Source of the DNA: Prorocentrum cordatum
Lineage: Eukaryota > Sar > Dinophyceae > Prorocentrales > Prorocentraceae
Length of the DNA: 40,854 nt
NCBI GenBank assembly: GCA_963575745.1
Contig: CAUYUJ010021146.1
Coordinates: 1-40,854, forward strand
Direction of reading: 5' to 3'
Part shown: positions 9,832 to 19,053 of the stretch, one piece after another
How positions within the stretch are numbered: the stretch's first letter is position 1
How the letters are laid out: every line of letters begins with the position of its first letter
Translations under genes and position numbers: made by a program
Notes under the pieces: generated by a model
Told to the model about the DNA's origin: nothing
What the model saw: only the letters and a program-made list of their open reading frames with translations
Databases searched by the model: none

Positions 9832-10226
9832 ACCTCGTAGAGCTCTTCGGCATCGATGAGCTAGAGGAATTCCGGCGCGGGGTGGAGCTAGTTGGTCGAC
9901 CCGACCAGAACGGACAATGTGACAACTTTTGGGTGGTTTTGCGAATATTTGAAAGATATTTGACCATTTATGTTGAGAAAGCAGATTTTTCGCACCTGTG
10001 AACGACTATGAGGGCCTCTGCGTCTTAATATGAGCTCTGTAGGCGCACTTTTACTGTCGAAACACTTGGAGGAACCAACTTTGTGTCGACATGAAAAAAA
10101 GGACTGTTCATTTTTTCGAGATGCCTCCAGAAGCTCCCACTTTCGACTCTGAGCACTCTCACGCGTGAAAGGAGCTCTACGAGGTTCCCGGCGGTGACCA
10201 GGTTGACGGTTCACCGCCGGCGCCAG
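9832..10226 (+). mobile_element. Type 1 Helitron-like element, complete (395 bp)
   Basis: It starts ACCTCGTAGAGCTCTTCGGC and ends GGAGCTCTACGAGG, hairpin (CCGGCGGTGA 10188-10197, TCACCGCCGG 10211-10220), CGCCAG before T. It sits inside a type 2 leader: the flanks ...CTCGCCTTCTGAAT and CTCAGCTCGATCGGG rejoin to the standard GCCATCTTGATCTCAGCTCG. The loop CCAGGTTGACGG is an unoccupied version of the retroelement target. Confidence 0.7.
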
Positions 10227-10250
10227 TCTCAGCTCGATCGGGTAAATATT

Positions 10251-11459
10251 AACTCGTAGAGCTTCCCTGAGCAAGTTATTGCTGGAAGCTTAAGAGTAAT
10301 TCCGGGGCGCTGGAGAGCTAGTTGGCAAGAAAAATCTCGACGGACCTTTTGGTGACTTTTGGTCGGTTGAAAATTTCGTTCTCGAAATTCAACAATTCGT
10401 TTGAGCCCTAGTATTTTTTCCCATGATATTCGATCTTATTCCCGCTCGCCATCTTGATCTCAGCTCGATCGGGTACCCTTTACTGCCAAAAAGCAGGCAG
10501 GCGGGATCGGCCGTTTCGGGTCATCTTGACACGCGATGACGGTTTTCTGAAGATAACTCGAGCTTTAGGACAGCTACAGAGCTGATAGGCACAGCTAATC
10601 GATTCAGAATGATCAGGCGCGTTCGCCTGTTGAATCTAGAGGTCTGAACTAGGTCTGCTAGCCGAGCTAGGTCCGCAAACCTATTCGTACTAATCGTGTC
10701 ATCTTGACAGACGCTCTCGGTTTTCTGTACTTAACTCGAGCTATATGAAAGTTACGGAGGTGATACTTACAGAAACCGATTCAGAATCATCAGTCGCATT
10801 TGTCTGTTGGATCCAGAGCTCTGAACTCGGTCTGCTGCTCGATCTAGAATCGCGAAACTATTTGTATTGTTCGAGTCATCTTGAGAAGTACTTTCGGTTT
10901 TCTGCATTCAACTCGGGCTGGGGGATGCTACAGTGCTGGTGGTCACAGGAATCGATTTGAAGACATCAGGCGCGTCCGCCTCTCGAATCCAGAGCTCGGA
11001 ACTCGGTCTGCTGCCCGAACTAGTCCGCAAAACTATTGTATTGTTCGAGTCATCCTGAGAGGTGCTGTCGGTTTTCTGCACTTAACTCGGGCTGTAGGGG
11101 GGCTGCAGGGCTGGTAATCGCAGGAGTCGATTCGCAGACATCAGACGCGTCCGCCTGTCGCATTCAGAGGTCTGATCTCGGTTTGATACTCGAGCTGGGT
11201 TGTGAAACTATTCGTTTTGTTAGAGTCATCTTGAGACGTGCTGTCGATTTACGCACGTAACTCGCGCTGTAGGAGCTACAGAGCTCGTAAAGAAGACAAT
11301 CTAGAGCATCGGGGGCGTTCGGCTGTTGCATCGAGAGGTCTGAAATCGCTTGGGCTGAAAACTATTCGTTCTCTGCATTTTTCCACATTATATATTGTCA
11401 GGAAGCTCTACGAGTCCCCCGGCGGTAAGAAAGGTTGACGGTTTACCGCCGGCGCCCAG
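10251..11459 (+). mobile_element. Type 2 Helitron-like element, complete
   Basis: The 5' end is AACTCGTAGAGCTTCCCTGAG, the 3' end GGAAGCTCTACGAGT, hairpin (CCGGCGGTAA 11419-11428, TTACCGCCGG 11443-11452), CAG. Five monomers start near 10515, 10695, 10873, 11046 and 11222. Length and layout match 7411-8624 and 19054-20267. It is non-coding. Confidence 0.7.
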
Positions 11460-12442
11460 TTCTGCCAAAATGCGTCGCGGCGGGATCGGCTGTTTCGAGT
11501 CATCCTGATACGGGTTGTCGGTAGTTTGTACTTAACTCGAGCAGTAGGGCAGCTACAGAGCTCATTCTCACAGAAATCGATTGCGAATCATCAGGCGCGT
11601 TCGTCTGTTCCATCTAGAGGTCTGAACTCCGTCTGCTGCCCGAGCTAGGTTCGCGAAACTATTCGCATTGTGCGAGTCATCTTGAGAGGTGCTGTCAGTT
11701 TTCTGGACTTAGCTCGGGCTGTAGAGGGGCTACAGGGCTCGTACTCACAGGAATCGATTTCGAGACATCAGGCGCGTCCGCCTGCCAAATCTAGAGCTCA
11801 GAACTCGGTGTGCTGCCCGAGCTGCGTCCGCAAAACTATTCGTATTCTTCGAGTCATCTTGAGAGGTGCTGTCCGTCTTCTGCACTTAACTCGTGCTGAA
11901 AGGGGGCTGCAGGGCTGGTAATCACTAGAATCGATTCGCAGAGATCAGACGCATCCGCCTGTCGCATTCAGAGCTCTGAACTCGGTCTGCTGCCCGAGCT
12001 AGGCCGCAAAACTATTCGTATTCTTCGAGTCATCTTGAGAGGTGCTGTATACTGCACTTAACTCGGGCTGTAAGGGGGCTGCAGGGCTCTTAATCACAGG
12101 AACCGATTCGGAGACATCAGGCGCGTCCGCTGCATTCAGAGGTCTGAACTGAGTCTAATACTCGAACTAGATTCGCGAAACTATTCGTATTGTTCGAGTG
12201 ATCTTGAGAGGTGCTGTCGATTTTCGCACGTAACTCAGGCTGTAGGAGAGCTACGGAGCTCGTGCGCACAGAAAAAGATCCAGAAGCATGAGGGCCGTTC
12301 GGCTGTTGCATCGAGAGGTCTGAAATCGCTTGGGCTGAAAAACTATTCGTTCTCTGCAATTTTTTCGACATTATATATGGTCAGGAAGCTCTACGAGTCC
12401 CCCAGCGGTAAGAAAGGTTGACGGTTTACCGCCGGCGCCCAG
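11460..12442 (+). repeat. Type 2 element remnant with diverged monomers
   Basis: The host continues after the insertion ending at 11459 (TCTGCCAAAATGCGTCGC, compare ACTGCCAAAAAGCACTGCGG). It has monomers near 11490, 11674, 11850, 12027 and 12195, more divergent from each other than elsewhere, suggesting an older copy. The 3' end has GGAAGCTCTACGAGT, hairpin (CCAGCGGTAA 12402-12411, one mismatch; TTACCGCCGG 12426-12435) and CAG. Confidence 0.6.
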
Positions 12443-12446
12443 TAAT

Positions 12447-12896
12447 AACTCGTAGAGCTTCCCTTAGCAAGTGATTGCTGGAAGCTTAAGAGAAATTCCT
12501 GGGCGCTGGAGAGCTAGTTGGCGGCCACAGGACTGGTAATCACTCGCATCGATTTGAAGACATCAGTCGCGTCCGCCTGTCGCATTCAGAGCTCTGAACT
12601 CGGTCTGCTGCCCGAGCTGTGTCCGCGAAACTATTCGTATTGTTCGAGTCATCTTCAGAGGTGCTGTCGGTTTTCTGCACTTAACTCGGGCTGTAAGGGG
12701 GCTGCAGGGCTGGTAATCACAGGATCGATTCGGAGACATCAGGTCTGAACTCGGTCTGATACTCGAGCTAGGTTCGCGAAACTAGTTGTATTGTTCGAGT
12801 GATCTCTGCAATTTTTTTTCGACATTATATATGGTCAGGAAGCTCTACGAGTCCCCCGGCGGTAAGAAAGGTTGACGGTTTACCGCCGGCGCCCAG
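12447..12896 (+). mobile_element. Type 2 Helitron-like element, internally deleted (450 bp)
   Basis: Both termini are intact: AACTCGTAGAGCTTCCC at the start, then GGAAGCTCTACGAGT, hairpin (CCGGCGGTAA 12856-12865, TTACCGCCGG 12880-12889) and CAG 12894-12896. Most of the leader and all but about one and a half monomers are gone. It interrupts a host in the motif GTAAT^TCCGG, next to an earlier insertion ending at 12442. Confidence 0.65.
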
Positions 12897-13320
12897 TTCC
12901 GGGCTGCTGGAGAGCTAGTTGGCAAGACAAATCTCGACGGAACTTACCTCGTAGAGCTCTTCGGCATCGATGAGCTAGAGGAATTCCGGCGCGGGGTGGA
13001 GCTAGTTGGTCGACCCGGCCAGAAAGGACAAAGTGTTAACTTTTGGGTGGTTCTGCGAAAATTTCAAAGACATTTGACCATTTATTTTGAGGAAGCAGAT
13101 TTTTCGCACCTGTGAACGACTATGAGGGCCTCTGCGTCTTAATATGAGCTCTATAGGCGCACTTTTACCATCAAAACACTTTGGGGAACCAACTTCATGT
13201 CGACATGAAAAAAAATTAATTTGCCTTTTTCGAGAAATGCTTCCAGAAGCTCTCTCTTCTCATTCTGAGCACTCTTACGTGCGAAAAGAGCTTTACGAGG
13301 TTTCCGGCGGTGACTAGGTT

Positions 13321-13385
13321 GCTGCTGTCCCTCCTCGGGATCTCAGCGGCGACCTGGCCCGTCGGAGGCCTCCTCGAGCGGCATC
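13321..13385 (+). promoter_or_regulatory. Conserved structured 5' end of elements A and E
   Basis: If the G shared with the target is counted, GCTGCTG (13321-13327) can pair with CAGCGGC further in, enclosing TCCC-TCCTC-GGGA. CCTCC also has a possible partner in GGAGG (E has GGGGG, still pairable). The arrangement recalls the folded 5' ends of other LINEs, and the CCTCCTCG string resembles a loop of HDV-like ribozymes, but I could not fit all the required helices. Confidence 0.3.
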
Positions 13386-13624
13386 GTGCCGTGCCTGGCG
13401 TCTGGTTCTCTTTACCGTGCACGGTGCTTCAGTGTCTGTTTTGCCTGAGTACCGTACACTCTTATTGATTGTCGAAGGCCTCTTATCGATTGTCGTCGGA
13501 GTGCATATACTTGTTGAGATTGTCGGAGTATCGTTGGAACAGCATTTTCCTTGTTTATCTCAACTGTCCATCTAGTTATTGCTTGTGATTTGCCTTCTTG
13601 TAGAGCGAGTCCACGTTCTTATAT

Positions 13625-15107
13625 ATGGAATTTGTTTCATCTGAATTGTCAGGCGCGGGTTTTCTTGCTTCAGATTGGACAGATACGGCGTTGTTTACTT
13701 CCGAGTCTCTCGCTTGTTTGTCTGCTCGTTTGTCTACGGTCGAAGTGTGTGGTAGTGATCTATATTGCCGTGTTCGCCCTTCGTACGGATGTGAGTCTCG
13801 CATGCATGAGCGAGACCAACTGTATGGGCATGGTGTCAAAGTTTCTCAATCGAAGTTGCGCCGCCTGCGGGCGAAACGTGTCAGGTATCGTTTGTGGTCC
13901 ACGGCTCGGGGGCCAGATCCGTCGTGCCTTGTTCGCGCGGGCATTTTCGCGCCCAGATATTATCGGAATTTCTGCTCGGATGATTCTGAGGAAGAGGAGT
14001 GGGTTGAGGACACTTGTGGAACACAGACTGATATGGATGCTGTTGAATTGGCTGGCAACTCTTTGCGTTCGCAGTGTTCCGATTGTGGGACTCAGACAGA
14101 TCCCTGTGTTCACATTGAGTGTGGGACTCAGACTGATTTTTGTGTTCTTTGTTGGTGAGGAGGAGAAGGAGGAGTGTCATCGAGTGCGCGCTGATCAGGG
14201 TGATGCTTCTGCAGTTGGGAGTTCCTGTGCAGTCGGGAGTTCCACTGTTCGGAGTGCAGTAGGAAGTTCCACAGTTCGGAGTTCCGCTGATGCAGTTGTG
14301 GATGCAGTTGGGAGTTCAACAGCTGGGAGTTCTGCAGTTGGGAGTGCCGCGGTTTGGAGTTCAGCTGATGCTGTGGCATCGAACCCTGGCTGCAAGGACG
14401 AGGAGGAGGAGAATGTTCATAGTGAAGCAGTTGCTAAGATGGAGCAGGAGGAGGTGGCTGAGGAGGATTTTGTTCATGTTGGTGAGGGGGAGAAGGAGGG
14501 GTGTCTTCGAGTGCACGTTGATCGGTGTGATGCTTCTCTCAGAATGAAGAGATATTGTTTCAAACGAACGGAAACTATCGAGAGTGCAAAGTTGCACACT
14601 TCAGAATTGCATGCGACCAACGGGAGTGCGGTGGAGAGTGCCGCAGTTTTGAGTACTGTTGATGCAGTCGGGAGTTCCAGTGCAGTCGGGAGTTCAACAC
14701 TTGGGAGTGCAGTAGGCAGTTCCACAGTTCGGAGTTCCGCTGATGCAGTTGAGGATGCAGTTGGGAGTTCAACAGCTGGGAGTTCTGCAGTTGGGAGTTC
14801 AGCTGATGCAGTAGGGAGTTCCATGAATGGGAGTTCTGCAGATCGACCGAGTGAGACGCGCTCTGAGTGCCAAGCTGCCAGGGACTGGGCCCTTGCTGGT
14901 GTCGATATGAGGGCTCTTTGGCTTGAGCTACACCGACTCCCGACACAGGAGTTTCAGCGTAGGACTGAGGCTCTTAATGCATGCAGGCTGCACTTGGGAA
15001 TTGAAAGCTCCGAGGAGGATGATTCGCAACAAGGGGGTCCTCAGAGTTCTACTTCCAGGAGTGCATTGACGCGGAGCGGCAAGAAGCATCGGAAACGGCA
15101 CAGATGA
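13625..15107 (+). pseudogene. Element A protein of unknown function, one frameshift
   Basis: The first ATG frame (13625-14158, 177 residues) holds an acidic patch (DDSEEEEW) and three CGTQTD motifs (residues about 131, 155, 167), then stops at TGA 14156-14158. Omitting one T near 14153 moves translation into a frame open to 15107. That frame continues the same style with two related acidic blocks (GEEEKEECHRVRADQGDAS and a second at about 14482-14537), long Ser/Gly/Ala/Val repeats and a C-terminal region rich in charge with a basic end (KKHRKRHR). Cys pairs around the GTQTD motifs could bind metal. No enzyme motif is seen. The frame shift may be decay, a sequencing error or +1 recoding. I do not recognise the family; by position it could replace ORF1. 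Confidence 0.45.
14202..14835 (+). repeat. Imperfect minisatellite inside the element A frame
   Basis: Two blocks (about 14202-14380 and 14650-14835) are made of short units of the type GCAGTYGGGAGTTC and GTTCGGAGTTCCGCTGATGCAGT, encoding runs such as AVGSSTVRSSADAV. The blocks are separated by a non-repetitive acidic segment and look like copies of each other. Units keep the reading frame. Confidence 0.7.
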
Positions 15108-15413
15108 TCAACATGCGATTGATCCTGCACGCTTGATTTGTCATTGCGTTGCCTTTCTTCATTGATTGACCTTGAACGTGGCTTTCCGTGATTTGTCACG
15201 TGGTGCCTCAAAGTAGGCCTTTGAACCTCGCTGTTTTTCACTTTGTTTCACTTTCTTACCTGCATTCTGACCTTTAATCTCTTGTACATTCTCAGTGGTG
15301 TTGAGACGGTAATCGCTGTATAAACCAGTGGTTACTGTATGGTCTCTCACTGCTTTTATTCCCAACCATCTTTGAGTTGCATTCTCGTGTATTGTACACT
15401 TGTGCATTCCTGT

Positions 15414-15462
15414 ACAGCTTCGCTGTTTGTGCACTTGTACTTAACCTCTGCAGCTTCGCTGC
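15414..15462 (+). other. Two CAGCTTCGCTG hairpins in the 3' region of element A
   Basis: ACAGCTTCGCTGT (15414-15426) and GCAGCTTCGCTGC (15450-15462) are near-perfect stem-loops that differ by a compensating outer pair (A-T against G-C). The same hairpin appears twice in the 3' region of element D (39102-39114 and 39192-39202). A role as a recognition signal for the reverse transcriptase is an inference. Confidence 0.55.
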
Positions 15463-15560
15463 TTAGGTTCTTTGTGTTTAGGCCTGCTCCCATGGGAGCT
15501 CGAACCGGCCTTCGCAAAAGACGCAAAAAGACTAGGTTGACGGTTCACCGCCGGCGCCAG

Positions 15561-16670
15561 TTTGGTGACTTTTGGTCGGTTGAAAATTTTGTTCTCGAAA
15601 TTCAGCCATTCGTTTGAGCTCTAGTATTTTTTCCCATGATATTCGATCTTATTCCCGCTCGCCATCTTGATCTCAGCTCGATCGGGTACCTTTTACTGCC
15701 AAAAAGCAGGCAGGCGGGATCGACCGTTTCAAGTCATCTTGACACGCGATGACGGTTTTCTGAAGATAACTCGAGTTTCAGGACAGCTACAGAGCTGGGA
15801 AGCACAGCTAATCGATGCAGAATCATCAGGCGCGTTCGCCTTTTGAACCTAGAGGTCTGAACTCGGTCTGCTAGCCGAGCTAGGTCCGCAAAGCTATTCG
15901 TATTATTCGGGTCATCTTGACAAATGCTCTCGGTTTTATGCACCTCACTCGAGCGATAGGCCAGCTACAGAGCTGATACTTACAGAAACCGATTCAGAAT
16001 CACCAGTCGCGTTTGTCTCTTGAATCCAGAGCTCTGAACTCGGTCTGCTGCCCGATCTAGAATCGCGAATTTATGCGTATTGTTCGAGTCATCCTGAGAG
16101 GTGTTGTCGGTTTTCTGCACTTAACTCGGGCTGGGGGGGGGGGGGGGCTACAGTGCTGGTGGCAGGAATCGATTTGAAGACATCAGGCGCGTCCGCCTGT
16201 CGAATCCAGAGCTCGGAACTCGGTCTGCTGGCCGAACTAGTCCGCGAAACTCTTGTATTGTTCGAGTCATCATGAGAGGTGCTGTCGATTTACGCGCGTA
16301 ACTCGGGCTGTAGGGCTGGTAATCACAGGAGTCGATTCGCAGACATCAGACGCGTTCGCCTGTCGCATTCAGAGGTCTGAACTCGGTTTGATACTCGAGC
16401 TGGGTTGCCAAACTATTCGTTTTGTTAGAGTCATCTTGAGAGGTGCTGTTGATTTACGCACGTAACTCGGGCTGTAGGAGAGCTACAGAGCTCGTAAAGA
16501 AGACAATCCAGAAGCATCGGGGGCGTTCGGCTGTTGCATCGAGAGGTCTGAAATCGCTTGGGCTGAAAAACTATTCGTTCTCTGCAATTTTTTCGACATT
16601 ATATATTGTCAGGAAGCTCTACGAGTCCCCCGGCGGTAAGAAAGGTTGACGGTTTACCGCCGGCGCCCAG
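15561..16670 (+). repeat. Type 2 element, leader to 3' end
   Basis: It continues the type 2 host from TTTGGTGACTTTTGGTCGG. Monomers start near 15732, 15910, 16085, 16262 and 16430. The end is GGAAGCTCTACGAGT, hairpin (CCGGCGGTAA 16630-16639, TTACCGCCGG 16654-16663), CAG 16668-16670. One monomer carries a 15-base G run at 16133-16147, an expansion of the shorter G run in the other monomers. Confidence 0.6.
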
Positions 16671-17499
16671 TTCCGGGGCGCTGGAGAGCTAGTTGGCAAG
16701 AAAAATAACTCGTAGAGCTTCCCTTAGCAAGTTATTGCTGGAAGCCTAAGAGTAATTCCGGGGCGCTGGAGAGCTAGTTGGCAAGCAAAATCTCGACGGA
16801 CCTTTTGGTGACTTTTGGTCGGCTGAAAATTTTGTTCTCGAAATTCAACAATTCGTTTGAGCTCTAGTATTTTTCCCATGATATTCGATCTTATTCCCGC
16901 TCGCCATCTTGATCTCAGCTCGATCGGGTACCTTTCACGGCCAAAAAGCAGGCAGGCGGGATCGGCCGTTTCAAGTTATCTCGACACGCGATAACGGTTT
17001 TCTGAAGATAACTCGAGCTTCAGGACAGCTACATAGCTGGTGAGCACAGCTAATCGATTCAGAATGATCAGGCGCGTTCGCCTGTTGAATCTAGAGGTCT
17101 GAACTCGGTCTGCTAGCCGAGCTAGGTGCGTAGACCTATTCGTATTATTCAGTCATCTTAACAGACGCTCTCGGTTTGCTGTACTCAACTCGAGCTATAG
17201 GACAGCTACAGAGGTGATACTACAGTGCTGGTGGTCACATGAATCGATTTGGAGACATCAGACGCGTCTTGCCTGTCGAATCCAGAGCTCGGAACTCGGT
17301 CTGCTGGCCGAACTAGGTCCGCGAAACTATTGTATTGTTCGAGTCATCATGAGAGGTGCTGTCGATTTACGCACGCAACTCGGGCTGTAGCGGGGCTGCA
17401 GGGCTGGTAATCACAGGAGTCGATTCGCAGACATCAGACGTGTCCGCCTGTCGCATTGAGAGGTCTGAACTCGGTTTGATACTCGAGCTGGATTCGTTT

Positions 17500-18207
17500 C
17501 GAATTCTGGGTGCTGTCTTTGATTGTATTTTTTTAATGCATGAGACAATCGACGAGTGCGCTCGCGAAGCCGGGTGGCGTTCATTTTCTTTGTTGCACAG
17601 TCGCCGATACTTTACCATACGTGAGCTTATTATGTTATATAAAAGTCACGTGTTGTCCTACATCGAATACCGCAGTCCGGCCATTTCGCACGCGTCTACC
17701 AGTGCATTGCACCAAGTAGATGCGGTACAACATCGTTTTCTCCATGCTTTAAGTTTAACTGACGAAGACGCGCTTCTTCGGTTCAATTTGGCCCCCCTTG
17801 CTCTCCGGAGGGACATTGCTATTCTTGGTGTTCTTCATCGTTCCGTTCTCGGGTTGGGTCCTTCGCCGCTCTCTGCCTTCTTCTCCCTTACCCCCGCTCC
17901 CTCCCTCCTTCGCCCCACCCGGTCTAGAGGGGCCAGACGTCGTGACCGCATTCTTCGTGACACTTGTCATGCTCGTTCGCCCGACTATTTGTTGCGATCT
18001 CCGCTCGGAGCTATCCGGTTGTACAGCATCCTCCCACAGGCGATCGCTGAGGCCAATTCTGTGCAGGACTTTCAGTCTCGCCTCCAAGCTTTTGTCGTGT
18101 ATTGCGTTCGGCAGAGTGTGCCTGCATGGCGCAGTATTTTAAGTTGGAGACAGCCGTTCGCTTTCCACCCGCTCCTCTCCTTCGCTGACTGGTGCTTGGC
18201 TTGGTGA
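17500..18207 (+). pseudogene. C-terminal remnant of a LINE ORF2 (post-RT domain)
   Basis: About 235 codons stay open to TGA at 18205-18207. The start reads like the end of the RT thumb (ILGAVFDCIFLMHETIDECA, compare the LGv.iD....h motif of Jockey/CR1-type LINEs). Then comes the typical region LYKSHVLSYIEYRSPAISHA, followed by VDAVQHRFLHALSL (family pattern: leYgs.vw ... ie.iQrr.lr). The remainder has LRRDIAILGVLHR and a basic stretch before a tryptophan-rich end. There is no catalytic RT motif because the copy is truncated. The upstream in-frame satellite codons are chance. I am fairly sure of the LINE assignment, less of the clade. Confidence 0.65.
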
Positions 18208-18364
18208 TTTCCCCTTCCTCCTCCTTCCCCTCCTCTCCCCGTTCCGCTCTTCCTGCTCGTTTTTTCGCATGGTGTCCCTCGTCGCCAGGCGGCCGTTTGC
18301 CGCTTGCCTGGAGGTCTGATTTGGTAGGAGAGATTGTGTGTCCGAGGCTGATAAAAAAAGAACT
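17500..18364 (+). mobile_element. 5'-truncated LINE fragment of a second lineage
   Basis: It begins abruptly in coding sequence and ends with a tract of seven As plus G (18353-18360). It is flanked by ATTCGTTT (17492-17499 and 18365-18372), a likely 8-bp target duplication, though about 11 bp of satellite is missing on the left. It interrupts a satellite monomer, not a hairpin loop, and its protein is unlike elements B-D, so a different LINE family made this insertion. Confidence 0.6.
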
Positions 18365-18619
18365 ATTCGTTTTCTTAGAGTCATCTTGAGAGGTGCTGTC
18401 GATTTACGCATGTAACTCGGGCTGTAGGAGAGCTACAGAGCTCGTAAAGAAGACAATCCAGATCATCGGGGGCGCTCGGCTGTTGCATCGAGAGGTCTGA
18501 AATCGCTTGGGCTCGAAAACAAGTCGTTCTCTGCAATTTTTTCGACATTATATATTGTCAGGAAGCTCTACGAGTCCCCCGGCGGTAGGAAAGGTTGACG
18601 GCTTACCGCCGGCGCCCAG

Positions 18620-19053
18620 TCTCGACGGACCTTTTGGTGACTTTTGGTCGGTTGAAAATTTTGTTCTCGAAATTCAACCATTCGTTAGAGCTCTAGTATT
18701 TTTTCCCGTGATATTTGATCTTATTCCCGCTCGCCATCTTGATCTCAGCTCGATCGGGTACCTTTTACTGTCAAAAAGCTTCCAGGCGGGATCGGCCGTT
18801 TCGAGTCATCTTGATACGCGCTGTCGGTATATTGGACTTAACTCGAGATACAGGACAGCTACAGAGCTGGTGCGCACACCTTATCGATTCAGAATGATCA
18901 GGCGCGTTCGTCTGTTGCATGCAGAGGTCTGAACTCGGTCTGCTAGCCGAGCTAGGTCCGCAAACCTATTCGTATTATTCGAGTCATCTTGACAGGCGCT
19001 CTCGGTTTTCTGTACTTAACTCGAGCTATATGACAGCTACAGAGCTGACACTT
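18620..19053 (+). repeat. Type 2 element, leader and two monomers, interrupted
   Basis: It resumes TCTCGACGGACCTTTTGG after the insertion ending at 18619, has monomers near 18806 and 18980, and is cut at 19053 by the next element. Its 3' part is not found immediately downstream of 20267, where a different element fragment follows. Confidence 0.55.

Larger units (their letters stand above)
13322..15529 (+). mobile_element. Retroelement A, non-autonomous, inserted in a hairpin loop
   Basis: It is bounded by the exact 10-bp target duplication GACTAGGTTG (13312-13321 and 15530-15539). Its first about 65 bp match the start of element E (39329 on), and GTTTTGCCTGAG..CCGTACACT in its leader matches element C. 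The 3' end has CAGCTTCGCTG hairpins, a GCTCCCATGGGAGC palindrome and a tail GCAAAAGACGCAAAAAG like the tail of element D. There is no reverse transcriptase or endonuclease: one unusual protein frame fills the middle. I infer it is mobilised by the enzyme of related full-length elements. Confidence 0.7.
12946..15560 (+). mobile_element. Type 1 Helitron-like element split by retroelement A
   Basis: It starts ACCTCGTAGAGCTCTTCGG. The left hairpin arm CCGGCGGTGA (13304-13313) and the right arm TCACCGCCGG (15545-15554) are separated by the 2.2-kb retroelement A, and the element then ends CGCCAG 15560. The flanks CTCGACGGAACT and TTTGGTGACTTTTGG rejoin to the type 2 leader, so the whole composite moved into, or was built within, a type 2 host. 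Confidence 0.7.
16707..18619 (+). mobile_element. Type 2 Helitron-like element containing a LINE fragment
   Basis: It starts AACTCGTAGAGCTTCCC and ends GGAAGCTCTACGAGT, hairpin (CCGGCGGTAG 18579-18588, TTACCGCCGG 18603-18612), CAG. The flanks GGCAAGAAAAAT and CTCGACGGACC rejoin exactly to the standard leader AAAAATCTCGACGG, so this is a clean nested insertion at A^T. It carries monomers near 16972-17490 and a LINE fragment at 17500-18364. Confidence 0.7.

Noticed and set aside
7411-12896. Regular repeats as a CRISPR array
   Set aside because: Units are about 178 bp, contiguous and without unique spacers, in a eukaryotic context.
13551-14150. N-terminal part of a 518-codon frame covering element A
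   Set aside because: Before about 14153 the overlapping frame from ATG 13625 has the acidic patch and CGTQTD motifs, while this one gives hydrophobic, Cys-rich nonsense. Only its later part looks genuine.
16133-16147. 15-base G run as a special G-quadruplex element
   Set aside because: It is an expansion of the G tract present in most monomers; a single homopolymer run is easily polymerase slippage or a sequencing artefact.
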